Assembly (NCBI GenBank): GCA_029225165.1
Contig: JAQXVY010000051.1
Span: 1 to 42,790, forward strand
Source: Oscillospiraceae bacterium
GTDB taxonomy: Bacteria > Bacillota > Clostridia > Oscillospirales > Acutalibacteraceae
Length of the DNA stretch: 42,790 bases
Direction of reading: 5' to 3'
Shown: one piece after another, positions 9,102-18,215 of the stretch
How positions within the stretch are numbered: the first letter of the stretch is position 1
Layout of the letters: every line of letters begins with the position of its first letter
The notes under the pieces: generated by a model
Told to the model about the DNA's origin: nothing
Database searches by the model: none
The model's input: only the letters and a program-made list of their open reading frames with translations
Made by a program: the position numbers and the translations under genes

Positions 9102-10382
9102 ATGATCAATTCAGTAACAGCAAAAGAAAACTTAAAAAACAAAACATACGATGCTTTGCTTGAAGATATCTATGTTGACAAATCCTTAGTTGATTATCAC
9201 AGAGAAAGATACATAAAAGCAATCAAACAGTATGAAACACTTTTCTGTCAGGATGAAATCAGCGTATTCAGTGCTCCGGGCAGAAGCGAAGTTTGCGGAA
9301 ACCACACTGACCATCAACACGGTAAGGTTCTTGCAACATCAATCAATCTTGACACTATCGCAGTCGTAGCTAAAAACAATTCAAATGTTATCAAGCTTGT
9401 TTCTGATGGCTATGATATGGCAACTATCGATATTGATGATTTAGAGATAAGAGAAAACGAAGCCGGTAACACAGAAAGTCTTATCCGAGGTGTTCTTAAA
9501 GGACTTAAAGCTAGAGGTTATGCTATCGGAGGTTTTAATGCTTATACAACAAGTGATGTTCTTGTTGGCTCAGGTCTTTCTTCATCTGCTGCCTTTGAAA
9601 ACGTTATAGGTACAATCATCTCAGGTTTGTTTAACGATATGAGTATTGACCCTGTTGTTATTGCTCAAGTGTCACAGTTTGCAGAAAATGTTTACTTCAA
9701 AAAGCCTTGCGGACTTATGGATCAGATGGCTTGTTCAGTAGGCGGTATGATTAACATTGATTTTAAAGATCCTCAAAATCCTATCGTTAATAAGATTGAC
9801 GTTGATTTTGAAAAGTACAACTATAGTCTTTGTATTGTAGATACAAAAGGCTCTCACGTAGATTTAACTGATGACTATGCAATGATTCCTTTAGAAATGA
9901 AAAAGGTTGCAAATTATTTTGGTAAGGACGTTTTAAGAGAATGTGATTCAAATGAATTCTTTCTTAATCTGGCTGAAATCAGAAAAGAAGTTGGAGACAG
10001 AGCTGTTTTAAGAGCATTCCATTTCTTTAGAGAAGAAAAGAATGTTGATACCGCTGTAGAAGCTCTCAAAAATGATGATTTTGATACTTTCTTAAAGGTT
10101 ATTAAGAAGTCAGGTAACTCTTCATTTAAATATTTGCAGAATGTTTACGCAAGCAGAGATATTCAGAATCAGAATGTATCAATTGCTTTAGCATTAAGCG
10201 GTGAGCTTTTACAGAAATACGGTGTATGCAGAGTTCACGGTGGTGGCTTCGCAGGAACTATACAGGCATTTGTATATAATGATTTTGTTGAGACATACAG
10301 AGATTTTATTGACTCAGTATTCGGAAGAAATTCTTGTCACATTCTTAAAGTAAGAAAACACGGCAGTATCCAGGTTATTTAA
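9102..10382 (+). CDS. galK: Galactokinase
   Basis: First Leloir enzyme after mutarotation; phosphorylates alpha-D-galactose with ATP to galactose 1-phosphate. 426 residues from ATG 9102; a GTG 9 bases earlier lies within the gggtggg ribosome-site region and is rejected. GHMP-kinase signatures are present: the galactokinase motif GRSEVCGNHTDHQHG (about residues 60-74), the phosphate-binding loop VLVGSGLSSSAA and the C-terminal GGGFAGT motif. First gene of the galKETM operon behind a consensus promoter, with galE 12 bases downstream. Confidence 0.96.
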   Translation: MINSVTAKENLKNKTYDALLEDIYVDKSLVDYHRERYIKAIKQYETLFCQDEISVFSAPGRSEVCGNHTDHQHGKVLATSINLDTIAVVAKNNSNVIKLVSDGYDMATIDIDDLEIRENEAGNTESLIRGVLKGLKARGYAIGGFNAYTTSDVLVGSGLSSSAAFENVIGTIISGLFNDMSIDPVVIAQVSQFAENVYFKKPCGLMDQMACSVGGMINIDFKDPQNPIVNKIDVDFEKYNYSLCIVDTKGSHVDLTDDYAMIPLEMKKVANYFGKDVLRECDSNEFFLNLAEIRKEVGDRAVLRAFHFFREEKNVDTAVEALKNDDFDTFLKVIKKSGNSSFKYLQNVYASRDIQNQNVSIALALSGELLQKYGVCRVHGGGFAGTIQAFVYNDFVETYRDFIDSVFGRNSCHILKVRKHGSIQVI

Positions 10383-10394
10383 GGAGGGTCACTT

Positions 10395-11390
10395 ATGAAA
10401 ATTCTCGTTCTTGGCGGTGCAGGATATATCGGTTCACACACAGTTTACAGACTTATTGAACAAGGGTATAAGGTTGTTGTTTTTGACAATTTTGAAACAG
10501 GCTATTATGAAGCAATACATCCTGATGCAGAAGTTTACGAAGGGGATCTTCGTAACAGAGCAGATATAGACAATGTTTTTGATGAAGAATCCGACATTGA
10601 TGCAGTAATTCATTTTGCAGCTAACTCACTTGTCGGTGAAAGTATGGTAAAACCACTAAAGTATTATGACAACAACATTTGCGGAACAAAAGTACTCCTT
10701 GAATCTATGGTTGCTCATAATATAAACAGAATTGTATTCTCATCAACAGCGGCAACCTATGGTGAGCCAATACATACTCCTATTCTTGAAAACGATCCGA
10801 CTAATCCAACTAACTGTTACGGTGAAACAAAAAGAGCTATGGAAAGAATGTTTTACTGGACAGAACAGGCACACGGTATGAAGTATGTTTCACTTAGATA
10901 TTTCAATGCTTGCGGTGCTCATATAAGTGGAAAAATCGGAGAAGCTCATAATCCTGAGTCACATCTTATTCCGATTATTTTACAAACTGCAAATGGAACA
11001 AGGGACCATATAAGCGTATTCGGAACAGATTATGATACACCCGATGGCACTTGTATTCGTGACTACATTCACGTAACCGACCTTGCACAGGCTCACATCC
11101 TAGCTGTTGAATATCTTATTAACGGTGGAGAAAGTGATATTTTCAACCTTGGCAACGGCGTTGGATTCTCGGTTAAAGAGGTTATTGAAACAGCAAAAAA
11201 AGTTACAGGTAAAGAGATAAAAGTAGTTGAAGAAAATCGAAGAGCCGGTGACCCTGCTGTTCTGATAGCATCAAGCGAAAAAGCTAAAAAGGTGCTTGGC
11301 TGGAATCCTCAATATAATGAGCTTTCTACAATAATTGAAACTGCCTGGAAATGGCACAGTACACATCCAAACGGATATAAATCAAATTAA
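10395..11390 (+). CDS. galE: UDP-glucose 4-epimerase
   Basis: 331 residues of the extended short-chain dehydrogenase family. It interconverts UDP-galactose and UDP-glucose using bound NAD+. The N-terminal Rossmann motif GGAGYIGSH (7-15), the catalytic Ser in FSSTAATYGE and the YxxxK pair Tyr142/Lys146 in CYGETK are visible, as are the substrate-binding RYFNACGA and the D-G-T-C-I-R-D-Y-I-H-V block diagnostic of GalE. An aaggagggt ribosome site precedes ATG 10395. Second gene of the operon, 19 bases before the galT start. It regenerates the UDP-glucose used by GalT. Confidence 0.97.
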   Translation: MKILVLGGAGYIGSHTVYRLIEQGYKVVVFDNFETGYYEAIHPDAEVYEGDLRNRADIDNVFDEESDIDAVIHFAANSLVGESMVKPLKYYDNNICGTKVLLESMVAHNINRIVFSSTAATYGEPIHTPILENDPTNPTNCYGETKRAMERMFYWTEQAHGMKYVSLRYFNACGAHISGKIGEAHNPESHLIPIILQTANGTRDHISVFGTDYDTPDGTCIRDYIHVTDLAQAHILAVEYLINGGESDIFNLGNGVGFSVKEVIETAKKVTGKEIKVVEENRRAGDPAVLIASSEKAKKVLGWNPQYNELSTIIETAWKWHSTHPNGYKSN

Positions 11391-11409
11391 CAGAAAGGAA
11401 GGGCGTTTT

Positions 11410-12924
11410 ATGAAAACAAGTATTTACAGTCAGATTATTAGATTAGTGTCTTATGGAATAAACACCGGTCTTATAGAACCGGAAGATAAAACTTATATAG
11501 TAAACACACTTATGGAAATTTACAATCTTACAGAGCCTGATGGCGATTATGATATGTCTCTGACAGATGATAACGAATCAAATCTTGAAGAAATCCTAAA
11601 AAATCTCTTGGACCTTGCGTATAAAAAAGAACTTCTCCCTGAAAATACAATTACCTATCGTGACTTGTTTGACGTAAAGCTTATGAGCGTTCTTGTAAAA
11701 CGTCCTTCAGAAATTATAAAAGACTTTTGGAGAGATTATGACATATCACCTGAGAGGGCAACTGATAATTACTACAAGCTCAGTTGTGACAGTGATTACA
11801 TAAGAAGATACAGAATCAAAAAAGATTTAAAATGGCAGACAACCACCGAATATGGTGATATTGATATTACTATTAATCTTTCAAAACCTGAGAAAGATCC
11901 AAAGGCTATTGCAGCGGCAAAGCTACAAAAACAGTCAGGTTATCCTAAATGCCTTCTTTGCAGAGAAAACGAAGGCTATATGGGCAGAATAAATCATCCG
12001 GCAAGACAAAACCATAGAATTATACCTATTGATATAAACGATAGTGAATGGTTTATGCAGTATTCACCTTATGTTTACTACAATGAACATTGCATAGTAT
12101 TCAATGGTGAACACACACCAATGGTTATTGATAATACGACATTTACGAAATTGTTTGATTTCATTTCATTGTTTCCACATTACATAATCGGCTCAAATGC
12201 CGACCTTCCGATTGTGGGTGGCTCTATTCTTACACACGAACATTTTCAGGGTGGCAGATATGAGTTTGCTCTCAATCGAGCAGAGGTTGAAAGAAAATTC
12301 CAGATTGAAGGCTATGAAGATGTTGAATGTGGCATTGTAAAGTGGCCTATGTCAGTAATAAGACTTACAGGCAAAAACGTTGAAAACCTTAAAGCTCTTG
12401 CTTGTCATATACTTGAAAAGTGGAAAGGCTATACTGACGAAGAAGCTTTTATATTTGCAGAAACAAACGGTGAACTACACAACACAATAACTCCGATAGC
12501 TTCAAAAAAGAATGGTAAGTTTGTTCTTGATTTAGTGTTAAGAAACAATATTACAACAGATGAACACCCAATGGGAGTTTATCACCCTCACGCAAAGCTT
12601 CACAATATTAAAAAAGAAAATATCGGACTTATCGAAGTTATGGGTCTTGCAGTTTTACCTTCAAGACTCAAAAATGAAATGAATTTAATTAAAGATGCTA
12701 TTTTAAACGGCTACGATATTTCAGAAATTGACGAAATAAGTAAGCACGCTAACTGGGTTTATGAGTTTATGAACAAATACGATACAGTTGATGCAGATAA
12801 CATTGATGAGATAATTAAAGACGAAATCGGAAAAGTATTCCTTGAAGTTTTGAAAGACGCAGGAGTGTTTAAAAGAACTCCACACGGTCAGCAGTCATTT
12901 GATAAATTTATAGAAACATTATGA
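11410..12924 (+). CDS. galT: Galactose-1-phosphate uridylyltransferase, class II (Firmicutes type)
   Basis: 504 residues from ATG 11410, 8 to 10 bases after aggaaggg; an upstream start at 11335 would lie inside galE. It exchanges UMP between UDP-glucose and galactose 1-phosphate. This is the long class II form typical of Firmicutes and bifidobacteria, distinct from the ~350-residue class I enzyme. Visible family motifs: CLLCRENEGYMGRINHPARQ, the substrate region GGSILTHEHFQGGRYEFA, and YHPHAKLHNIKKENIGLIE near residue 395. Third gene of the operon; galM follows 13 bases later. Confidence 0.95.
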   Translation: MKTSIYSQIIRLVSYGINTGLIEPEDKTYIVNTLMEIYNLTEPDGDYDMSLTDDNESNLEEILKNLLDLAYKKELLPENTITYRDLFDVKLMSVLVKRPSEIIKDFWRDYDISPERATDNYYKLSCDSDYIRRYRIKKDLKWQTTTEYGDIDITINLSKPEKDPKAIAAAKLQKQSGYPKCLLCRENEGYMGRINHPARQNHRIIPIDINDSEWFMQYSPYVYYNEHCIVFNGEHTPMVIDNTTFTKLFDFISLFPHYIIGSNADLPIVGGSILTHEHFQGGRYEFALNRAEVERKFQIEGYEDVECGIVKWPMSVIRLTGKNVENLKALACHILEKWKGYTDEEAFIFAETNGELHNTITPIASKKNGKFVLDLVLRNNITTDEHPMGVYHPHAKLHNIKKENIGLIEVMGLAVLPSRLKNEMNLIKDAILNGYDISEIDEISKHANWVYEFMNKYDTVDADNIDEIIKDEIGKVFLEVLKDAGVFKRTPHGQQSFDKFIETL

Positions 12925-12937
12925 TGGAGGTGCAGTT

Positions 12938-13987
12938 ATGCCGGCAGCAATTATTATTTATACATACGGAGAAGATTCAAAAGGTAAGGGTGTTAACTAC
13001 TATAAGATTGAAAATGCAAACGGTGCAAGTGTTACCTTAAGTCAGTTAGGTGCATCTATTGTTTCAATCAGAGTTCCTGATAAAAAAGGAGAACTAAAAG
13101 ATATTGTTCTCGGATATGCTGGTCTTGAGGGTTATGAATATGACGGAGCATATTTTGGTGCAACAGTTGGAAGATGCTGTGGAAGAATCCGTAATGGCAA
13201 ATTCACACTTAATAACAAAGATTATCAGTTAACAACCAATGATAATCATAATCATCTTCATGGTGGAATAAAAAGTTTCAGTCGCAGAATCTGGGATGCA
13301 ATGGTAAGGGGCGATAATGTTATCTTTTCTCTTAAAGTTGAAGATAACGATGAAGGTTATCCCGGTAATATGACAGTAGAAGCAAAATTCTCTTTTGATG
13401 ATGATAATGTACTTACTGTTGAGTATAGTGCCGTATCTGATAAAGATACTCTCTGCAGTATTACCAATCATTCTTATTTTAACCTTAACGGTCACACAAA
13501 CGGCTCAATCAATAATCATTCTTTGAAATTCAACGCTAACAGTTTTATTCCTGTTGATGAAACACTTATTCCTACAGGCGAAATTCGCAAAGTAGAAAAT
13601 ACAGCTTTTGATTTTAGAAACTTCAGAAAAATATCTGATGGTTTAGCACAAGGACACGAACAAATTGATATAGCTAAAGGTTACGACCATAGCTTTGTAA
13701 TTGATAAAGAGGAAAATACATTAGTACTTTGTGCAACAGCAGAGAGCGAAGAAAGCGGTATCAAGCTTGAATGCTACTCAACACAGCCGATAGTTCACCT
13801 TTATACAGGCAACTATGTTCATGTAAAAAAAGGTAAGGAAGAGGCTTCTTACCTTGAGTATAGTGGCTTTTGCTTTGAAACTCAGGGATATCCTGATGCA
13901 ATCAATCATCCTGAGTTCCCTTCAAATGTTTTAAAAGCAAATGAAAAATATAAGCAAACAACTAAATTTGCTTTTTCAGTAATTTAA
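12938..13987 (+). CDS. galM: Aldose 1-epimerase (galactose mutarotase)
   Basis: 349 residues. It converts the beta-D-galactose released by LacZ to the alpha anomer used by GalK. Signature sequences: GATVGRCCGRI, the substrate-binding NHLHGG with its histidine, the catalytic base His in TNHSYFNLNGH, YDHSFVI, and the C-terminal GFCFETQGYPDAINHPEFP carrying the catalytic Glu. tggaggtg precedes the ATG. Last intact gene of the operon. A further ribosome site and ATG follow at 13994-14009 but that gene is cut off. Confidence 0.95.
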   Translation: MPAAIIIYTYGEDSKGKGVNYYKIENANGASVTLSQLGASIVSIRVPDKKGELKDIVLGYAGLEGYEYDGAYFGATVGRCCGRIRNGKFTLNNKDYQLTTNDNHNHLHGGIKSFSRRIWDAMVRGDNVIFSLKVEDNDEGYPGNMTVEAKFSFDDDNVLTVEYSAVSDKDTLCSITNHSYFNLNGHTNGSINNHSLKFNANSFIPVDETLIPTGEIRKVENTAFDFRNFRKISDGLAQGHEQIDIAKGYDHSFVIDKEENTLVLCATAESEESGIKLECYSTQPIVHLYTGNYVHVKKGKEEASYLEYSGFCFETQGYPDAINHPEFPSNVLKANEKYKQTTKFAFSVI

Positions 13988-14006
13988 AAGTAAAGGAGCG
14001 CTCGCA

Positions 14007-14030
14007 ATGACTACAGAAAAGAGTCAATGA
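14007..14030 (+). pseudogene. Decapitated fifth gal-operon gene: start codon fused to ICE sequence
   Basis: After galM, aaaggagcg (13992-14000) and ATG 14007 form a good translation start, but only ACT remains before the frame enters the amidase 3'-end repeat at 14012 and stops at TGA 14028. The operon originally continued; the join removed the rest. What the lost gene encoded cannot be told from two codons. Confidence 0.6.
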
Positions 14031-14103
14031 ACTTTTAAGATAACTAAACACAAAAGCATTTATGCCCGTTGGAGATTAATTTCTCTAACGGGCGTTATTT
14101 TTT
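14012..14103 (+). repeat. Direct repeat, copy 2: amidase 3' end plus terminator
   Basis: Identical to 219-252 over its first 34 bases, then the same hairpin with a few substitutions. Nothing of the amidase upstream of this point is present; galM and the cut gene start occupy that place. Confidence 0.9.
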
Positions 14104-14104
14104 G
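14064..14104 (+). terminator. Terminator carried with the amidase 3'-end repeat
   Basis: GCCCGTTgGAGA ... TCTCtAACGGGC stem followed by T6. It now serves as the terminator of galKETM. The 140 bases that follow, up to the SHOCT-like gene, show no other feature. Confidence 0.85.
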
Positions 14105-14243
14105 CTTTTTGGTCAAAGGCAGTTTCTATGGCTTTCGAGTGCTAATAAGAATGTCTGCTGACTTTTTCAAAAATCCTCCGCTCAAAACATCCGCTCATCT
14201 CCAGTGGGAAAGTGAAGGCATAGCTTTCAGATTGGAGGATATT

Positions 14244-14492
14244 ATGAATCAAACTGAAAACAAGTCTGTACTTATAACCACAGACAAAGCATCTCGCTTA
14301 AAACCGGAGCCAACTCTGGTTACTGATATTGAATTACAAAGCGATTATGATTACTTCAGAGCACAGGAAGTCGCAAAATCAATGCTGGATTCCGGACTTA
14401 TTTCCTTGTTGGAATTCAACAAATTAACCCTTCTTAACCGCAAAACATTCTCCCCGATGTATGTAGAAATAATGCCTGAAATCCTTGATTAA
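14244..14492 (+). CDS. Small SHOCT-like protein upstream of the recombinases
   Basis: 82 residues from ATG 14244, which follows ttggagg by 6 bases; a TTG at 14109 in the same frame has no ribosome site. The C-terminal half (DYDYFRAQEVAKSMLDSGLI, then SLLEFNKLTLLNRKTFSPM) resembles the short oligomerisation (SHOCT-like) domain: an amphipathic helix, a short turn at GLISLLEF and a second helix. Similar small proteins commonly precede the serine recombinases of clostridial ICEs, from memory. Function unknown; possibly a DNA-binding or recombination accessory factor. Confidence 0.65.
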   Translation: MNQTENKSVLITTDKASRLKPEPTLVTDIELQSDYDYFRAQEVAKSMLDSGLISLLEFNKLTLLNRKTFSPMYVEIMPEILD

Positions 14493-14542
14493 TACAGCTT
14501 TTAGAGTTATGTATATACACTGACAAAGGGAGGTGAACCAAC

Positions 14543-16102
14543 GTGAAGAAGGTTACAAAAATCGATAAAGTTCAGAATGTAACAACCCAAAAACAGAAGC
14601 TTCGCGTAGCTGCTTATTGTCGTGTTTCCACCAATAATGATGCACAGCTTGAGAGCTTAGCAACGCAGAAAGCACACTACGAAAGTTTCATTACTTCTCG
14701 TGATGACTGGCAGTTCGCCGGTCTGTATTTTGATGAAGGTATCACAGGTACCAAGAAGGATAAACGTCCGGAGCTTATGCGCCTGATGCAAGACTGCGCT
14801 TCTAAGAAGATAGACTTTATCATCACAAAGTCTATCAGCCGATTCTCAAGAAATACGACGGACTGTTTGGAGCTTGTGAGAAAACTTCAGGAGTTGGATA
14901 TTCCAATCTACTTTGAAAAAGAAAACATCAACACCGGCTCAATGGAAAGCGAGTTATTTCTGACAATCCTCAGCTCAATGGCCGAGGGTGAATCCACATC
15001 TATTTCTGAGAACAGCAAATGGTCAATCAAGAAGCGATTCCAGAACGGAACCTTCAAGCTTAGCTATGCACCTTACGGATACCGCTGGGACGGACGCACA
15101 CTTCGCATTATTCCTGAACAGGCTGAAATCGTAAAACGCATCTTTGCTGAAGTTCTCAATGGCAAAGGTACGGAGACTATTGCTAAAGAACTATCTGCGG
15201 AAGAAATCCCTACCAAGCGTGGTGGCAAATGGACTTCAACGAGCATCAGAGACATTCTTGCAAATGAAAAATACACAGGCGATGTCATTTTCCAGAAAAC
15301 CTATACTGACGATTCCTTCAACAGACATACAAACAATGGTGAAGTAGATAAATACTACATAGCAGACCACCACGAAGCGATTATCAGCAAAGAGGATTTT
15401 GAAGCTGCCGGGCTTTTAATTTCACAAAGAGCTGCTGAAAAAGGCATTAAGCGTGAAAGCAAAATTTATCAGCAACGATATGCGTTCTCCGGGAAAATTA
15501 TCTGCGGTGAGTGCGGCGATACTTTTAGAAGGCGAATTCACTCCGGCACCTATGGTAAATACGTAGCTTGGTGCTGCAACACCCATCTTGCAGATAAAGA
15601 TAAGTGCTCGATGATGTTTCTCAGGGACGATGATTTGAAGGTAGCATTCGTTACCGTTCTTAACAAACTAATCTACAGCCACAAGCTAGTCTTGAAATCT
15701 TATGCTGCTGCACTCCAGAACAATTCCGGTGATGAGAACCTTGTAAGGATTCAGCACTTAGAGTGCCTTTTAGAACAGAACACAGAGCAGCGAGAAACCT
15801 TAACAAGACTGATGGCTCAAGGTTATATCGACCAAGTTTTGTACAACAGCGAAACAAACGCCCTTCTTTCGCAGGCCAATACCTACAGGGAGGATATCGA
15901 AGTTATCAATGCCACAATGAGTGGTGACAGCTCTCGTTTCTTTGAAACAGAACGCCTACTCCACTTTGCAGAACGTGGGTCGATGCTTGAAGAATACAGC
16001 GAAGATTTATTTGAGAGATTTGTAGACCACATTCAGGTGTATTCCAGACATGAATTCGGATTTGTCATGAAGTGTGGTCTTACTTTTAAGGAGATGATTT
16101 GA
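14543..16102 (+). CDS. Large serine recombinase 1
   Basis: 519 residues from a GTG at 14543 behind gggagg. The N-terminal resolvase domain starts [13 protein letters not shown], with catalytic Ser29, and contains the SKSISRFSRN-type arginine motif ([14 protein letters not shown]). A recombinase domain follows (about residues 165-290, PYGYRWDG… NEKYTGDVIF). Next is a zinc ribbon (IICGECGDTFRRR … WCCNTHL) and a C-terminal coiled coil. This is a complete integrase/excisionase of the family that moves ICEs and phages by serine recombination. The next gene overlaps it by one base (TGATG). Confidence 0.93.
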   Translation: MKKVTKIDKVQNVTTQKQKLRVAAYCRVSTNNDAQLESLATQKAHYESFITSRDDWQFAGLYFDEGITGTKKDKRPELMRLMQDCASKKIDFIITKSISRFSRNTTDCLELVRKLQELDIPIYFEKENINTGSMESELFLTILSSMAEGESTSISENSKWSIKKRFQNGTFKLSYAPYGYRWDGRTLRIIPEQAEIVKRIFAEVLNGKGTETIAKELSAEEIPTKRGGKWTSTSIRDILANEKYTGDVIFQKTYTDDSFNRHTNNGEVDKYYIADHHEAIISKEDFEAAGLLISQRAAEKGIKRESKIYQQRYAFSGKIICGECGDTFRRRIHSGTYGKYVAWCCNTHLADKDKCSMMFLRDDDLKVAFVTVLNKLIYSHKLVLKSYAAALQNNSGDENLVRIQHLECLLEQNTEQRETLTRLMAQGYIDQVLYNSETNALLSQANTYREDIEVINATMSGDSSRFFETERLLHFAERGSMLEEYSEDLFERFVDHIQVYSRHEFGFVMKCGLTFKEMI

Positions 16103-16518
16103 TGGGACATACGCCACTTGGCTATCGTATCGAGAATGGCATCGCAGTTATCGATGAAGAAGCTGCCGCTAAGGTGCGACAGCTATACAAGAATTACCTT
16201 AGCGGTCTTTCACTTACGAATGCTGCTAAGGAAGCTGGAATCAATGCTCTTCACGCAGGTTCCAAGCGAATTATGCAAAACAAGCATTATCTCGGTGATG
16301 ACTTTTATCCGGCCATCATCGATAAGGAAACCTTCATTGCTGCAGGTAGAGAAATCAAGCGCAGGTCAGCCAAACTTGGTCGCAACGATAGATTTAAAGA
16401 AACACCTGAGAAGAAGGCTCCGATGCTCTTCCGCTTTGGCGATATTACAGAGTATTACGACAATCCGATAAAACAGGCTGAGTACTTATACAGCCTTATA
16501 GAAAGCGAGGTTATTTAA
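16102..16518 (+). CDS. Recombinase-domain protein lacking the catalytic domain
   Basis: 138 residues. ATG 16102 shares its A with the TGA of the upstream recombinase and has aaggag 10 bases before. The sequence ([11 protein letters not shown], then [21 protein letters not shown], and [19 protein letters not shown]) matches only the DNA-binding Recombinase domain. There is no resolvase domain, catalytic Ser or zinc ribbon. Such short middle genes occur between two full recombinases in many clostridial ICEs, so it is probably an accessory protein and not a broken gene. It overlaps the third recombinase by one base (TAATG), so the three are translationally coupled. Confidence 0.85.
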   Translation: MGHTPLGYRIENGIAVIDEEAAAKVRQLYKNYLSGLSLTNAAKEAGINALHAGSKRIMQNKHYLGDDFYPAIIDKETFIAAGREIKRRSAKLGRNDRFKETPEKKAPMLFRFGDITEYYDNPIKQAEYLYSLIESEVI

Positions 16519-18083
16519 TGGGAAATGTAATGGTCATTCCTGCCAAGCGACAAATCGGTAATACCGGTCGCAAACAGGATGCAAAGCCAAAGCTCCGAGT
16601 CGCGGCGTACTGTAGAGTTAGTACTGACAGCGATGAGCAGGCAACAAGTTATGAAGCTCAGGTTGAGCACTATACCGAATATATTAAGAAGAATCCTGAA
16701 TGGGAATTTGCCGGAATATACGCTGATGATGGTATTTCCGGTACCAACACAAAGAACAGAGAAGAATTCAACCGCATGATTGAAGACTGCGAAGCCGGAA
16801 TCATTGACATGATTATTACAAAATCAATCAGTCGATTTGCCAGAAACACGCTGGACTGCTTGAAATATATCAGACAGCTTAAGGATAAGAATATACCGGT
16901 CTTTTTTGAAAAGGAATCAATCAACACAATGGATGCAAAGGGTGAAGTTCTTATTACAATCATGGCTTCACTGGCCCAGCAGGAATCACAGTCACTTAGT
17001 CAGAACGTAAAGCTGGGATTACAGTTCCGCTACCAGAATGGTCAGGTGCAGGTGAACCACAATCGCTTCCTTGGGTACACTAAGGATGAAAATAGAAACC
17101 TTGTTATTGACCCGGAACAAGCGGAAGTTGTAAAGAGAATCTACCGCGAGTACCTTGAAGGCTACAGCATGGATAAGATTGCTGCAGGACTTGAAGCGGA
17201 TGGTATTCTTACCGGCGCAGGAAAACCGCGATGGCATACAAGCACCATTAACAAGATTCTCCGCAATGAAAAATACATCGGTGATGCCCTTCTCCAAAAG
17301 ACTTACACCACTGATTTTCTTAACAAGACCAGAGTTAAGAACACCGGAATCGTTCCGCAATATTATGTTGAAGGAAACCACGAAGCGATTATCCCAAGAG
17401 AGATTTACATGCGTGTACAGGAAGAATTGGTACGCAGGCGAGTGGTTAAGACCAGCGCTAATGGAAAGAAACGCAGCTACAGCTGCAACCACTGCTTCTC
17501 ACAGATAATCATTTGCGGCGAGTGCGGTGAAATGTTCAGAAGAATCCACTGGAACAATCGTGGCTGCAAATCCATCGTCTGGCGCTGCCTTAGCAGGCTG
17601 GAACCTACCGGTCTTGAGTGCCATGCCAGAACGGTCAATGAACTTGACCTTCAGGAGATTGTCCTCACTGCTTTGAATGAGCTTCTTGGTGATAAATCCA
17701 AATACCAGAAACAATTACAGCAAAACATCGCATCGGTCATCAAAGACTCTACTGCAATTACTACTGATGGCATTGATGAGAATCTGATGGAACTTCAAAA
17801 AGAACTTCTCAAAAAGGCAAACAACAAGGAAGCCTACGATGAGATTGCCGACCAGATTTTTGCACTCAGAGAAAAGCGCCACCAAGCCTCAATGGATACG
17901 GTACAGCGTGACGAGCAGCTAAAGCGCATCACCAACTTGCAGGACTTCATCAAAGACCAGACTTCCGACCTTACGTCATTTGATGAGACCCTTGTAAAAC
18001 GCTGGCTCAAGCAAATTACCATCTGGGATGACCATTGCACGGTTGAATTGAAATCCGGACTCAAGGTCGATGTAGAAAGATAA
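16518..18083 (+). CDS. Large serine recombinase 2
   Basis: 521 residues. Resolvase domain with [13 protein letters not shown], catalytic Ser35, and [14 protein letters not shown]. Then a recombinase domain ([15 protein letters not shown] … [13 protein letters not shown]), a zinc ribbon ([15 protein letters not shown] … VWRCLSRL, with paired Cys) and a long C-terminal coiled coil. It resembles the first recombinase in layout but is clearly diverged, so the two may form a hetero-oligomeric integrase. Last gene on this strand before a terminator; probably close to the right end of the element. Confidence 0.93.
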   Translation: MGNVMVIPAKRQIGNTGRKQDAKPKLRVAAYCRVSTDSDEQATSYEAQVEHYTEYIKKNPEWEFAGIYADDGISGTNTKNREEFNRMIEDCEAGIIDMIITKSISRFARNTLDCLKYIRQLKDKNIPVFFEKESINTMDAKGEVLITIMASLAQQESQSLSQNVKLGLQFRYQNGQVQVNHNRFLGYTKDENRNLVIDPEQAEVVKRIYREYLEGYSMDKIAAGLEADGILTGAGKPRWHTSTINKILRNEKYIGDALLQKTYTTDFLNKTRVKNTGIVPQYYVEGNHEAIIPREIYMRVQEELVRRRVVKTSANGKKRSYSCNHCFSQIIICGECGEMFRRIHWNNRGCKSIVWRCLSRLEPTGLECHARTVNELDLQEIVLTALNELLGDKSKYQKQLQQNIASVIKDSTAITTDGIDENLMELQKELLKKANNKEAYDEIADQIFALREKRHQASMDTVQRDEQLKRITNLQDFIKDQTSDLTSFDETLVKRWLKQITIWDDHCTVELKSGLKVDVER

Positions 18084-18094
18084 TCATAAATAAC

Positions 18095-18142
18095 AAAGGC
18101 TCCTCACCACTGGATAATCTCCGGTGATGGGGAGCTTTATTA
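18095..18142 (+). terminator. Terminator after the recombinase operon
   Basis: AAAGGCTCCTCACCACTGGA pairs imperfectly with TCCGGTGATGGGGAGCTTT around ATAATC, then an AT-rich tail. It marks the last transcription signal of the mobile element; no att core can be assigned. Confidence 0.7.
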
Positions 18143-18215
18143 TTGTTGGTGTTTTAATCAGAAACCCTGGTTACACCGCAATTCTGTATTCTTTTATTGC
18201 TTGAAGGATTATTAT

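Noticed and set aside
14109..14243. N-terminal extension of the SHOCT-like protein
   Set aside because: TTG 14109 lies right after the terminator T tract and has no ribosome site, whereas ATG 14244 has ttggagg at normal distance.
16102..16518. Middle recombinase as a frameshifted end of recombinase 1
   Set aside because: Recombinase 1 already has its own Recombinase domain, zinc ribbon and coiled coil, and the short gene has its own ribosome site and one-base overlaps at both ends.
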